From Siphonodentalium dalli (lineage: Eukaryota > Mollusca > Scaphopoda > Gadilida > Siphonodentaliidae), in assembly GCA_032622095.1 (NCBI GenBank), contig CP136061.1, positions 53,889,762 to 53,953,761 of the forward strand: a stretch of DNA of 64,000 nt. Direction: 5' to 3'. Position numbers and translations under genes: made by a program. Positions 11,805-22,917 of the stretch are shown in pieces. The notes under the pieces are model-generated. The model had not been told where the DNA came from. It saw only the letters and a list, made by a program, of their open reading frames with translations, and did no database searches. Every line of letters begins with the position of its first letter. The stretch's first letter is position 1.

Positions 11805-12560
11805 AGGATCTGTCCAGATTTTTCTCTCAGACCCCTTAGCCGAGTTCAACCAAATTTGGTGTGGTGACTCGGAGTACCCTGGCGGCTGTTATAATGGTCC
11901 AGGAGATATTGGTCGACCTCTGCACCCCCACCAGGACTCAACTTCACCCCACTATTTTAGTTTTTTTAAATGTTTAAAGGTGGATTATCTCTTTGTAAAC
12001 ATGTATTATATAGTTACCGGGGTATAACATATTAGATCTGAGTCGAAGACTCCTGTCCGGAAATGCTTCTATCGATTAATATTGATTTTATTTCGAATAT
12101 TTTCATATCTAAAGAGGTGTGGTTGTTTTGCTAACGAACAATAGTGGTTACTGTTAACAGAGACCAGAATTTTTTTTACGTAATTTTGTCACAAATAAAC
12201 GTTAATTATACCCATTATCGCTTATAACTATGGAATAAAACAATACAACCGATCAATCTGGGACATTTGACGTTCGGTACGTAGCCATAGGAACAACCTA
12301 ATGCTCTCTATCGCTATATGGTAATACCCGAATGGTCAGTTCTAATAATAGACAAATAAACGGGCCCAATAAAATATTCGAAATAAAATCAATATTAATT
12401 GATAGAAGCCTTTCCGGACAGGGGTCTTCAGTTCATATTGATTATTGTATACCCACGCAACTATTTCAAATTTGTTATTTAAAGAGATAATCCATCTTTA
12501 ATTAAAACAAATAGAATTGGTTTTGTTAAATTGAGCAAGGAATTCAATCTTTAAAAAAAA
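11805..12560 (+). mobile_element. Dispersed repeat (Helitron-like?), interrupted by a MITE
   Basis: The block with CAGATTTTTCTCTCAGACCCC, TTCAACCAAATTTGGTGTGG and TGACTCGG, and the distal AAGCAAGGAATTCAATCT-like block, both recur at 56885-57075. There they are separated by only about 100 bp of AT-rich DNA. Here the two blocks are separated additionally by the 528-bp MITE at 11974-12501. The phrase style resembles the 5' regions of the Helitron-like repeats at 18890 and 30460, but no 3' hairpin is seen. Confidence 0.5.
11974..12501 (+). mobile_element. TTAA-target MITE, family M1, copy 1
   Basis: TTAA stands at both ends, with termini AGGTGGATTATCTCTTT and its near-complement AAAGAGATAATCCATCT. 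The outer 130 bp on each side are inverted repeats of each other, including the block with TGTCCGGAAA and CTTCTATC then AATATTGATTTTATTTCGAA. Two further copies of almost the same length lie at 36877-37406 and 45090-45617. A TTAA target duplication fits piggyBac or Kolobok elements; the AGG start favours a Kolobok-like source. There is no coding capacity. Confidence 0.8.
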
Positions 12561-12561
12561 T

Positions 12562-13121
12562 ATATTAAAACAATATATATATAAATCAAATTGTTTCAAA
12601 GACCAAATGTCGTATGAGCGCACATAGGTTGAGTCAGGAATCAACCAATAAACAATTAACCAATAAGCATTAACCAATAAATCACCCAAAACTTACCATA
12701 CCGATACCAATGAACATGCATAACTACACAGAGACATGTTCAATGGGGTAATAAACTTGTACCTCTCAAACATCGTTTGTAGGAGATCAAACCAGCAGCC
12801 TCCGTGTGTACCCCACCCCCCACAAAAGTAAGGGCATACCCATGCAGACATCCATAGTCACAAACTTAAGCAATGTGACACATTAAGAGGAGTAACATCT
12901 CATTCCAATAATTGAGGAAGTCAACGTGTAGATTGTACCACCAAGCTGAGTTGACCCATTGTGCAGAAGACATAAATCGTATTGGCACAAACAATATCAA
13001 TGGAATTAATAGTCTGCAAGTTTGCAGCCCAAATCCCCATTGTGGGACTCCACAACAGCGAAATAATTTTGACATAAATCATTGCCACCAATTTGGAGGA
13101 CAATGGTATTTGATGCAAAAT
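12562..13121. other. No recognisable feature
   Basis: Open frames occur on both strands around 12866-13142 but lack any family resemblance and overlap one another. Short ATTAACCAATAA-type repetitions are seen at about 12640-12690. Confidence 0.45.
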
Positions 13122-13133
13122 CCCGCAACAAGG

Positions 13134-13439
13134 TTTGATTGATTGATTGGGGTTTAATGTGGCATTCAGAAACTAAGGCCAGATCATGACACTGGTGTAG
13201 GAAATTCGCACACTTTCGACGAATCTAACAGTGATTCCAATGGCTTATAAAGTCGTCGATCATGTTCCGTAAACCACCGGCCATCGGCGAGCATCTGGCA
13301 AATCAACCAGATAACGAGTTCGAGTTACAAATTCCATGATGGGAACATGTAGATTTAAAGCCTCATATCCAGCGTTGGAGGGCGAGATGACTTGGAGTTG
13401 TACCCCTAACCGACTGAGCCACTGCCACCGAGCCCCCCA
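13134..13439 (-). mobile_element. tRNA-derived SINE with 12-bp target duplication
   Basis: Read on the minus strand the element starts with a tRNA-like head containing the A-box-like GTGGCTCAGTCGGTTAGG (rc of 13404-13421). It ends with CATTAAACCCCAATCAATCA, a short ATCA/GATT tail typical of SINEs. It is flanked by perfect 12-bp copies of CCCGCAACAAGG at 13122-13133 and 13440-13451, the signature of LINE-driven retroposition. The B box is degraded. The length of about 306 bp fits a tRNA-SINE with a body and tail. The partner LINE is not identified. Confidence 0.8.
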
Positions 13440-13518
13440 CCCGCAACAAGGAAATTACAATGAGAACTTGAGAAATGTGTGCAGCACTGTACCAAAACAA
13501 ATTATCTTCACTTCATAG

Positions 13519-13947
13519 CGGGGGGGGGGGGGTGAAAAAACAAATTCCGGCACGTATGCCGGGGTGGGTGGGTGGTCAAAGCCACCAACAAGCAATTTTG
13601 TCCGCAACTAAAAATAAAAATTCCTGCTTGTTTTTTAGTGTTTTGGCAATGAGTTGGGCTTCAAACCCACTTTGAATGAGAGAAATAATGTAATTCTAAC
13701 TGTAAACTGACTGCAGGCAGTTATCGTGTTGTATTTTGTTGCAAATTTTGAAATCCAAGATGGCCGCTGGCAGCCATGTTTTTTTGGCCGAATGACCTCA
13801 AAATGACTCATTCCTATTTACATGTGGGTGTCAAAAAATGGTCGGAAAAAACTGCCGAAAACGGAAAAAAATTGGCGGTGGGGGTGGGTGGGTACAAAAA
13901 ATGATCTAAAGGGAAAAAATGCCATACGTGCCTGAAATTTTTGTCCG

Positions 13948-13986
<39 letters not shown>
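13519..13986 (+). mobile_element. CAGGGG-type transposon, 468 bp copy
   Basis: The left end is CGGGG with a long G run and the right end is a C run of about 35 followed by CCCTG. It is flanked by TTCATAG (13512-13518) and TTCATGG (13987-13993), a 7-bp duplication with one mismatch. Both ends carry an inverted ATTC.GGCACGTATG block. Nearly the same sequence lies at 58171-58759, which has an extra 100 bp or so after CTATTTACAT, so this copy is probably deleted there. The sequence around AAGATGGCCGCTGGCAGCCA is a small internal hairpin. The poly-glycine open frames across the C run are artefacts. Confidence 0.75.
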
Positions 13987-13989
<3 letters not shown>

Positions 13990-14339
13990 ATGGCCCGAAT
14001 TTTGAGAAAGATTAAATAACTCCGCCACACTATGGCAGCAATATACCACCTCACTCACGACGTCAGTTGTATTGGTAGTGGAACGATTGGAAATGTCAAA
14101 TAATACACCTTCAAATATTAACATCACAATCCTGATAAACCACTGACAACCCGGATCAGATTTACTAACTATAATATATCTTTACTTGGAGACACCCGTA
14201 TGGACAGCTTGTGGTAGTCTATTGCATCATGACCCGTTCTGATTCAGCCACCTGTATGGTGCACTATGTCTGATACCTTTTAGCATTGGGGTTAGATCTT
14301 ATCACACGGTGTTGTGCATATATATGTGTGTATAGTGTT
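13987..14339. other. No recognisable feature
   Basis: Unique-looking sequence between two mobile elements. Confidence 0.4.
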
Positions 14340-14800
14340 GACTTGACTTGAAACATATTTTATTTGCAAAATATACAAAAGGGATTGGGGCACAAGTTTT
14401 TGCAACTTATGAAGCCCCTCTCCTAATACAATATTGTAACACACATGTGATCAAGATGACGGTACAAACTTATTTACATGGTGAGAAGTTATGGGAGATA
14501 TAGGGTGTAGCGCCTTCCAGAGATGATCCAACATGAGATTGCTTCTTATCTGTGAGAAAATTGGTATTTGAAGAATGTCACTATTTTATTAATGTTGGAA
14601 TGATTGACAAGTGCCAATATATTATCTATTCTAAGCACTTTTATGTTGGTTGTAAAATATAATGGTACACTTGATTCGTTCTCTATTTTGTTATTGTTGT
14701 GCTCTGGAAGGCAATACAGATGATAAATCAGAATGAGATGTTTGAATGGGAGGTTTGTCCACTTGTGAGGTAAAAGTTGAAATTCCGGAAGCAAGTAAGT
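14340..14800 (-). mobile_element. 3' end of a LINE-like retroelement (tail with CAAGT repeats)
   Basis: On the minus strand the block ends with TTTTGTATATTTTGCAAATA then AAATATGTTTCAAGTCAAGTCAA, i.e. an AATAAA signal followed by a CAAGT microsatellite, as at the 3' ends of CR1/L2-type LINEs. Upstream is an 82-codon open frame (14546-14794) that could be the last part of ORF2, but it shows no diagnostic motif. It is 5'-truncated as most LINE copies are. The call rests mainly on the tail structure. Confidence 0.5.
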
Positions 14801-14928
14801 GTATAGTGTTATACATGGTTCGATGTGCTTAGCACATTATGGTTTGCAACGACCAGAATATTGAACCCATACCTGGTATATAATATAGTTACAATAATAA
14901 TACCATACACCTGGGAACCCTTCATATA

Positions 14929-16337
14929 TATAGGAATCTAATGGTGTGGTTTATATATGTCAAAAGTGGCGCTATTTGAGTCATGGGTGCACGGAAAGGG
15001 AGAGGGGCACAAGAATTGATATATATATATATATTTGCGAATGTCTGTCTGTCTGTCTGTGTTCTATAGAAATTCACAGGGAACCATCTAGATAACAGAG
15101 GGGTCTATTTGGGGTACTTTGTTACGAGAAAGATAATGGTGCGGGTTATAATTTTCTAAAGTGACGCTGTTGTTGTCGGGGGCACAAAAGGGGAGGGGCA
15201 GAAAAAAATTATCGCCGATTTCCACCAAACATAATCATCTTCATGATATGAGGAATCTAATGGTGTGGTTTATAGATGTCAAAAGTGGCGCTATTTGAGT
15301 CAGCGGTGCACGGAAAGGGAGAGGGGCACAATAATTGATAAACCTGTTTAGCGCCGATTTCCACAAAATGTCTACACATTCTTCTCCATGAAACGAGATA
15401 TCTAATCGTGTGATTTCAAGATGGCAAAAGTGCGCCATTTGAGTCATGGGTGCACGGAAGTGAGAGGGGCACCAACATTTATAAAACTTTTTAACGCCGA
15501 TTCTAACCAAATTGATAGCCATTCTTTTCCATGGTACGAGAAATCTAATCGTGTTATTTAAATTATTATTAAAATTATACATTTTCATCTTCATGACATC
15601 ACGAGCGTAACGGTGTGTCTTAAAGCTGTCATAAGTGGCGTGTTATTTAAACATGTCAAAACTGGCATTAAAATTGTGATTTAAAGATGGCAAAAGTGGT
15701 GCCATTTGAGCCAGGGTGCAATGAAGGGGAGAGGTACGCCAAAATTGATAAAACTGTTTTAGTGCCGATTTCCACCAGATGGACGCAAATTCCACTCCAC
15801 CAAACTTATACATAATCATCTCCATGACAGCAGGGGTCTAATCGTGTGGTTAAAATACGACAAATTGGCGACGTTTGTTTAAGAGATGGGGCACTATATT
15901 TGATACGAATTTGTTTGTCGCCGATTTCCACCAATTTTATATATATTCATCTTTATAATGAGTAGAGATGTCATAGTGGCGCCACTTGAGTCAAGGATAG
16001 GGCGGGGAGGGACAACATCTATAGAAATATGTTTAGCGCAAATATCCACGAAACTCATACACATTATTCGCCAATGATACGGGGAATCAAATTGTGTGGA
16101 CCCGTTGAAGGCGCCAAGGTTGGTTCCTACATTTGCGAATGTCGGGTCTGTCTGTCACATATACCTTCATGTGGATCATCTATATGGCACCAAAGGGACT
16201 AGCACCTGTAACTTATTACGAGCAAGATAATAGCGTGGGTTAAAAAAAAGACGCTGTTTGTGTCAGGTGTAAAAATGGGAATTTTCCCCAAACTGATACA
16301 ATATACTCTCCATGATATGGTGTTGTTCTGGTCATAT
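14929..16337 (+). repeat. Array of about 150-bp core repeats with GTCT heads
   Basis: A unit containing CGCCGATTTCCACCAAA, CCATGATATGAGGAATCTAA, GTCAAAAGTGGCGC and GGTGCACGGAAAGGGAGAGG recurs about seven times with divergence. Two GTCTGTCTG microsatellite heads at about 15036 and 16144 precede related unique blocks (ATAATGGTGCGGGTTA and ATAATAGCGTGGGTTA). This arrangement recalls the non-autonomous Helitron-like elements of bivalves with central core repeats. More core units occur at 18319-18440 and 21860-22110. Confidence 0.65.
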
Positions 16338-18318
16338 ATAGGCGATATTTTTGTATACAAACAATGACGTCACAGCGACCACGTGTGTTTGCTGCTGGTA
16401 GGCAAAAGCCATCAAAACAAGGGCCAGCTGTGTATAGATTAGCACATAAACACACAATGCCTTCTCCAAAACATGCTATACTTTCGTCTTATACATGAAA
16501 TATTTATTGTAAATTTCTTACATTGACACAAGATCATATTACATTATTTATTTGGGGGAAAAACTGACGCGGATATGATCATAAGATACGATTAATAGTG
16601 ACAATTTGGAGGATTGTCTGACACGTGGTCTGAATATTACTGCGGTTGTTATTGTTTTGTATTTGGTGAATTCGCTCGGATAATCCAATATATACGAACC
16701 AAGCATCATCAAGTTTACGTATTCAGTTGTCTTCGTTTGTAATTGTGACCATGTACATTGTCGAATTCATCATTTATATGCATTTAAAGTATAATTAATT
16801 CGCACAACGCCGAATATAATTTTGATATGATTGATAATGAAAATGAGCCAAATATATGACATGGCTCATGCATGAGCGACAAGTACCCCATGTTTATTTT
16901 TTCGATTGAGGCCTAGTTTAATTAACCTATAGTACCGTTTGAACATCCAAAGCATGTATATGTAATTTCAAAGGAGATATAAGATACGTCGGTAAAAAAA
17001 ACGAATAGCCAATCCACAGTATTATGTAGGCCTATATATCTATACTCTGGGGACAAAAGTTAGCAATTTTCCATTTCGTTTTCACACAAAAAAGTAAGAT
17101 AAACGCTCTTTATTCATTCGATATCCAGCGATATCGGTAATATACCAACAACGTTCAACGCTCTTTGTTGTTCCATACTTGAAAACATTACGTTAGTAAG
17201 TCTCTTTGTGGCAAGTACATTTGTTTATTGGTTTCAAAGGTGAATTTATTTATAATACTATTTGAATATTCTAGTAACTTATTTAATTGAACAGCAAGTG
17301 GGGCAAAGGGAACATTTACTCAATTTCTCAATTCATAGACTATTTTAACTCTATGAACAAAATAGTTGTTACTAAAATATTATTTGACTGATTAGTCGTT
17401 ATCTTTTGGTCTGTGATTTATGCTTCACCGAATGATCTGAAATATGCCATGGGCATGAAAACATGCAATGCCGCACCCGTTTTCCCTCGGTTGAATGTCT
17501 TGGCGCCCTTTGCTATTGGGAGTAAAACTCAACGATTTTCTAGACACATCACTATCACTTTATTTTATATATTTCCCTTATATACGCCTTATTTGAGCTG
17601 TTCGGTATCATATAGTTATAGCCGCCATCTCGCTGAACTCTAGCTTATGCGCCGACGGCGTAAAAGTACATAAAACTATCATTAACGTAACTTTTAATTG
17701 CCCAAATTCTTCAAACTTCACATATCACTCGCTTACATACGCACACATCCCAACACACTTTAATTCTTATATTTCCGTCTTAAACCCCTTATTTTAACTT
17801 GTTTCGGTTATGTTCGGTATTCATAGTGACCAAATAAAAATAGTAGCGACAATATTTACAAACGAAAAATAGACAAAGCCAGCTCTATATAAAAGAATTT
17901 ACAGCGGTGCTACAGTGGAAATGATAGAAGTTCAATAATTTCAAAGTATGAAACAAATTTGGGAAAGATTGTAATTATCACACCATTTTGCGATAAAATT
18001 TAAACTTTCGATCTTTTATTCTTTGGTTATAATTTCATTTATCCGTCGATCACAATATTTCTGCGTATTATATATTTGCTATCCAATCCTATCTTATTCT
18101 GAACATGTTCGAGTCTATTTGGAACATCCAATAACACAACAACTATTTCCTGATTTTTTTTTTTACCGTTTTACTTTGGTTTTTATTCATAGATTATCAA
18201 ACGCGCGATCATATCTTCTATGAGAATGCACTGCGATTCCATCTTTCTGCCTACCAGCTGGTTTGTTGATATTTTGACACGTGACTTGTGACGTCACCAA
18301 AATATCGCCTATATTTAA
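16338..18318. mobile_element. 2-kb DNA transposon-like element with 75-bp terminal inverted repeats
   Basis: The left end reads ATATAGGCGATATTTTTG, later TGACGTCAC, a CACGTGT box and GCTGGTAGGCA. The right end is the reverse complement in the same order (CTGCCTACCAGC, ACACGTGAC, GTGACGTCAC, AAAATATCGCCTATAT). It interrupts the core-repeat array, which resumes at 18319. The inner 1.8 kb has no recognisable coding sequence, so it is either non-autonomous or decayed. A TA duplication at the tips is possible but not certain because the ends are themselves TA-rich. Confidence 0.6.
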
Positions 18319-18440
18319 ACGCCCATTTCCTCCAAATTGCTACATATTCTTCCCCATGATACGCGGAATTTAATCGTGTGATTTAAATGGGATTCGCTTG
18401 CGTGAGAGATGGGGGAGGCACTATAATTGACAAGAAAACT
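18319..18440 (+). repeat. Continuation of the core-repeat array
   Basis: One diverged core unit (TTCCTCCAAATTGC, CCCCATGATACGCGGAATTT, AATCGTGTGATTTAAA) lies immediately beyond the inserted TIR element. Confidence 0.55.
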
Positions 18441-18499
18441 AAGATGCATGCATCAGGTCGGCCGTGAACTATCTACCATAGAATTGTTGTAGCTATCGA

Positions 18500-18880
18500 T
18501 TATACATTTTGAAACACCTGTCTGTATGTATGTATGTATGTGTGTATGCGTGAATGCATGTGTGTATGTGTTATAGACTCTAACACTGCTCGAATTTGGT
18601 ATTTAACGTGTCAACTTGACCTCGCTCATAGGCATGTTTCTGGACCTTGACCGATCCGACTAAAAATTTGTGTGTAGGACTACTTCGATCCCGGGAGCAA
18701 TATGGACGGGTCCAATTTCACGTGGGACCATGTTCTCGAACGTGCTGATATAGGCATGTTTCTGGACCAATTGAACAATAGTTTGGCCAGACGCTGTATA
18801 TACTGGGTACTGTCCAGATGGAGGCGATCACAAAAAAAATCCCTAACTAGCCCGAACGAAGTCGAGTACATCAGCTAGTT
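18500..18880 (+). mobile_element. Helitron-like repeat A
   Basis: It begins with a CTGTCTGTATGTATGTATG microsatellite and ends with CCCGAACGAAGTCGAG then a short spacer then CAGCTAGT. The same architecture (GTCT/GTAT head, hairpin-like CCGGACGAAG tail, CTAG at the tip) is seen in the next element. A short hairpin followed by CTRR is the hallmark of Helitron 3' ends. No protein is encoded. The phrase GGCATGTTTCTGGACC occurs twice inside. Confidence 0.45.
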
Positions 18881-18889
18881 TAATATATA

Positions 18890-19385
18890 TTTTGGACATT
18901 TGTCTGTCTGTCTGTCTGTCTGTTAGCTATGGCCGGGAAAACTGCCGGACAGATTTGACGAAATTTGATACCTAGGGGAAATTATTTCCAGGGAGTATTT
19001 TGGACGGGTCAAATCTTGATCCCGACCTGACTTTGACATTCAAAAAGATCAATTCAAGGTCAAATCTGGTAAAACGGAAGTATTTCAACGAAATTTGATA
19101 CCTACTGTTACTTTTGTCCCAGGAGTGTTTCGGGTGGGTCAAATCATGACCCTGACCTGATCTTGACGTTCAAAATTGTCAATTCAAGGTCAAATCGGGT
19201 ATAAAGCCGGGCGGATTTCGACGGGTACTTTTGTCGTGACTTTTGTCCGGGGAGTGTTTTGGACGGGTCAAATCGTGACCCCGACATGACCTTCAGCTTT
19301 AAAATAGTCAATTCAATGTTAAATCGCGCATTTCTCCGAAAATCAGAGGAGAACATCCCGGACGAAGTGGGGTCCACGAGCTACT
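18890..19385 (+). mobile_element. Helitron-like repeat B with about 120-bp internal repeats
   Basis: After ATATATATTTTGGACATTTG and five GTCT units come three to four diverged tandem units. Each holds TTCGACGAAATTTGATACC-like, TTTTGTCC.GGGAGTGTTTTGG, GGGTCAAATC.TGACCC and GTCAATTCAAGGTCAAATC blocks. The element ends CCCGGACGAAGTGGGGTCCA then CGAGCTACTA. Reverse-oriented relatives lie at 29748-30165 and 30461-30540. Confidence 0.5.
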
Positions 19386-20825
19386 ATTATATATTTCTAG
19401 ATTTAGTTACAAACTAAATACCTGTATATTGTACAAAGAAATGTTTGACAAATATATCTGTATCAATATTACCATACGGGTCATTAAAATAGATACGACG
19501 AAACAAATTTTGAAGGGTGCATGTATCAGGTAAATTTTTATATTTCAAATGATGACAGGAATGCAGAAAGTTGAAGTACCTACGTAATACTGGCTATCCG
19601 CATGAAGAGATATACATGTATATAAAAACCAGATGAGGGATATGTCTGTACAGTTGCTAAACAATTCAGTCATGCAAAAGAGGATCAAAGAGTAAGATAC
19701 CAAATTGCTGCCTGTGGTAATGTTTTTTAACGAAATTCGGGAAAATTAGATTACTCTCACCCTGGTTATCCAGAAGATAATTGTGGAATCTGATGACGAT
19801 CGGACAAGGGTGTCGTCTGTAGGATCAACCAAATTATTTAGCCATAAAAATAGTAAAATTGAAGATCACCGCTGGCAGTGATGTCTTCACAAGGACAGTT
19901 TGAGAACAAAATATGGCTCACATCTAGCGGTGACCCAAAATATCCAAATAAGAAAAAGTTCTCCAATAAAAGCTGGCTGCAGGGTGCGCCAATTGATTCA
20001 AATTCGAAATTTAGCAGGGTGTACTGCTTGTGGCCATGTTTTCCCCGCAAATTTGATAGACTGATGGACAAAACCACTGAATCCGTTGAATCAATATACA
20101 TGTATACATGGATTAATTTATATGCATTGTTATACACAGTACTGGTATATAAAGGTACTGAAAATAACTATATTACTAGTATACACAAAATAAACCATAT
20201 ATCATGGCTATGGGTTCTAATATCCGAACATGACAGCTGAGAACTTGGTGTGAATTAAAGAGTGGTGGTTTCTCAAGCATATCTAACCCTCCACGTTAGA
20301 AACATGCCATTAAATGTCATAAGTATAATCTAGCTTGAGGACAGAAGTGATCCATAAAACCCCCCTTAGTTCAACCAGGTCCTCGCGCGATGTATGATCG
20401 ATCACATGATGATCTAGGGGGATTAGAATTGATGTATAAAAACAGCACTGCATGTAAATATAAAATAAAATAGTGCTACATCTTATTACAGATTATTGCC
20501 ATATATAATCAGTGATTATACAGACAGTCTGACAAAATAAAGTTTCAGTGACACTCTATCCGAAGAGGGGAATAATTTCATCTGTTACAGTCAATGGAGC
20601 AATTATGAATCTGGAAAGGTGAAATTTCTAAGTAATACTAGATATCGACATGACGCGATAAAATATAACGTAAATGCAATATGGCCGCTGGCGACCATTT
20701 TTTCCTATGAAATTAAAAAAATATTTGATAGCTCTCATCTGATAGATCAATATCAAGATAAATATGAAGTTTGGTGATGATCGGATGAGTGAAGTGGACT
20801 GTGGTCTGTGCTAAACGGTTTAGTA
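19386..20825. other. No recognisable feature
   Basis: Contains diverged phrases shared between about 19740-19870 and 20690-20830 (GATGACGATCGGA / GATGATCGGATG; CGCTGGCAGTGATG / CGCTGGCGACCATT), suggesting one old dispersed repeat twice. The overlapping open frames at 19838-20240 look non-coding. Confidence 0.4.
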
Positions 20826-20827
20826 AT

Positions 20828-21130
20828 GCTTAAAAAGATTCTTACCTTAATATTTTTATGTTCACTTTATAAACTTCACTGAGTCATCTTTGTCATGTAT
20901 TGAGTTTGATATCTTTTGTTAACAGTTTATAAATCATGTATGTCTCATGTTTGTTATTTTAATTTATGTGTTTATTATCATTAAATAAAGTTGCATTCCT
21001 TAAAAAGATTCTTACCTCAATGTTTTTATGTTCACTTTATAAAGTCCACTGAGTCATCTTTGTCATGTATTGAATTTGATATCTTTTGTTAACAGTTTAT
21101 AAATTATGTATGTCTCGTGTTCGTTATTAT
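20828..21130 (+). repeat. Tandem duplication, unit about 172 bp
   Basis: 20828-20999 and 21000-21130 share CTTAAAAAGATTCTTACCT, TTATGTTCACTTTATAAA, GAGTCATCTTTGTCATGT and TGATATCTTTTGTTAACAG. The first unit ends with AATAAAGTTGCATTCC, which looks like a polyadenylation signal of a past transcript. Confidence 0.7.
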
Positions 21131-21859
21131 ATTATATACACTTTATAGTGTGTTTTCAGAACGAAAAAAAATTGAATAAAATCAACAAATTTGTAAATTT
21201 AAAAACAATTCAAACGTTGTTGTATTCCATGTCCCAGCCCGGACATATACACCAAATTTCAATAATATTCATTGAGAAACAACGGACCAAACGCTATATA
21301 ACACCCGTATACATCTTTTATTCCGAATCGGACTCGGGTACATGTTATAGTAGGTACCGAATTGACACACGTCGACTGGGCGAGTTGGCCATGGGGCGAT
21401 TAGGCCGATTCCGGCACATTCTATAATTTACCGTATGTATCCGTTTACGCGTAGTTTACTTTAGAAAGTTCCGCAATTAATACCGTAAATAGAGCGACCT
21501 TATTTGACAGAGAATGCCTCTGTTATTGATTATCAAGTTGCTGTACATTAAAAACGACAAATTCACATGCTCGTTCAAGCGCAGTAGTCTATTTTCCCCA
21601 TGTTAAAGGACATCCACAAATACTAAATAACGCTAACCTACTGCCGAATGTTTGACACGACAACTGTTAACATATTTGGGCTGAATTCATCTAACGCGGT
21701 ATTATTCCTCAAAATAAACAACAAAACCATCGTTACTTGGAAATGTAGTTTGGGCTAACATTTACATAAATCCTCCAGATCAATTATCCGACACACACGT
21801 CAGATGAAAAAGTCACATGAAGTAACCGGCCAAATTGGCCGAAATAAGAATTTGTTTAG
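21131..21859. other. No recognisable feature
   Basis: The open frame across 21106-21426 starts in the tandem repeat and has no recognisable domain. Confidence 0.4.
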
Positions 21860-22110
21860 TTGCCGATTACCACCACACATATACGTAATCATCTCCCTGA
21901 TATCAGGAATTTAATGGATGTGGTTTGGATATGGGAAAAGTGGCACCGTTCGAGTCATTAATGCGGAAGGAATGAGCACCAAAGCTGATACAAATATGAT
22001 TGGCACTAATTTCCACCAAGAAGGGACATACATGTAACATTGATGGGAATGTTTTAGTCGCCAATATCAACAAAAGTTGTATAAAGTCATCTCCATATAT
22101 TTACATACAC
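21860..22110 (+). repeat. Two diverged core-repeat units
   Basis: TGCCGATTACCACCACACAT, GGAATTTAATGGATGTGG, GGCACCGTTCGAGTCAT and AATTTCCACCAAG match the 14929-16337 array. Short inverted GTTCATA / TATGAAC arms follow at about 22170-22188. The rest up to 22545 shows nothing. Confidence 0.5.
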
Positions 22111-22545
22111 CTGATATCTCTTCCGATTTCCCCATAGCGTTACGGTAGACACGCCCCCTTATTCAATGCGTTCATAAACCTATGAACGTAACGTGACGTC
22201 AAAATCCCATGACCACATTGAAACCGCCGTTTATTTCTTATATAATTCCTTCTGTAAGGAATTTTTGGCGTTCATATTTCACAGCCTCGACATCTGGTGA
22301 CCTAATTAAGTCACTTCAAGTGAACAATTACATCTTCTCAACTGTCATTTGTATGGGAATCAGGACATTCATACAGTGAGTTCACAAAACAGATAAATAG
22401 AAGAAACATGCAAGAGATGCATATATTCTTGCAAAATGAGGGACATTGAATCGTTAGAGGATTAGACTACGTAATGTATTATAACACAATTGAGTCTGTC
22501 TCATTCAAGATATTTTCCGCAAGACAGATACTATTTAATAAATAG

Positions 22546-22676
22546 AGCATGGCTTGGAGTGAAATACGCCGATATAGTGCATAGTGAGGTTGTGTAGTTC
22601 ACGACGCGAAGCGGAGTGAACTACACAACCGCACTATGCACTATATCGGCGTATTTCACGACAAGTCATGCTCTAA
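22546..22676. repeat. Long near-perfect hairpin (arms about 58 bp)
   Basis: The left arm carries GTGAAATACGCCGATATAGT, GCATAGTG and GGTTGTGTAGTTCAC. The right arm is the complement in reverse order, around a 13-nt GACGCGAAGCGGA loop. AGAGCATG and CATGCTCT close the outer ends. This is most likely a short palindromic MITE. The tip sequence resembles that of the hairpin at 45659-45824. Confidence 0.8.
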
Positions 22677-22711
22677 TTATTATATTGTATCGAACAAATG
22701 CAGAAATTACA

Positions 22712-22909
22712 AACCTCATTATAATTTACTGAATGTAAGTCTCTTAAAACCTCGTTATAATTTACTGAATGTAAGTCTCTCTAAACCTCATTATAATTTA
22801 CTGAATGTAAGTCTCTCTAAACATCATTATAATTTACTGAATGTAAGTCTCTCTAAACCTCATTATAATTTACTGAATGTAAGTCTCTCTAAACCTCATT
22901 ATAATTTAC
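22712..22909 (+). repeat. 36-bp minisatellite, about 5.5 units
   Basis: The unit is CCTCATTATAATTTACTGAA then TGTAAGTCTCTCTAAA. It is highly homogeneous, with only a few substitutions. Because 36 is a multiple of three it creates a repetitive open frame (22636-22917), which also begins inside the hairpin and is not taken as a gene. Confidence 0.9.
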
Positions 22910-22917
22910 CTTTGTAA

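Noticed and set aside
13818-14127. Frames with poly-glycine tracts (also at 58513-58812)
   Set aside because: They are translations of the long C runs at transposon ends.
22636-22917. 93-codon frame with a repeating 12-residue unit
   Set aside because: Starts within a hairpin and consists of the 36-bp minisatellite; no independent coding evidence.
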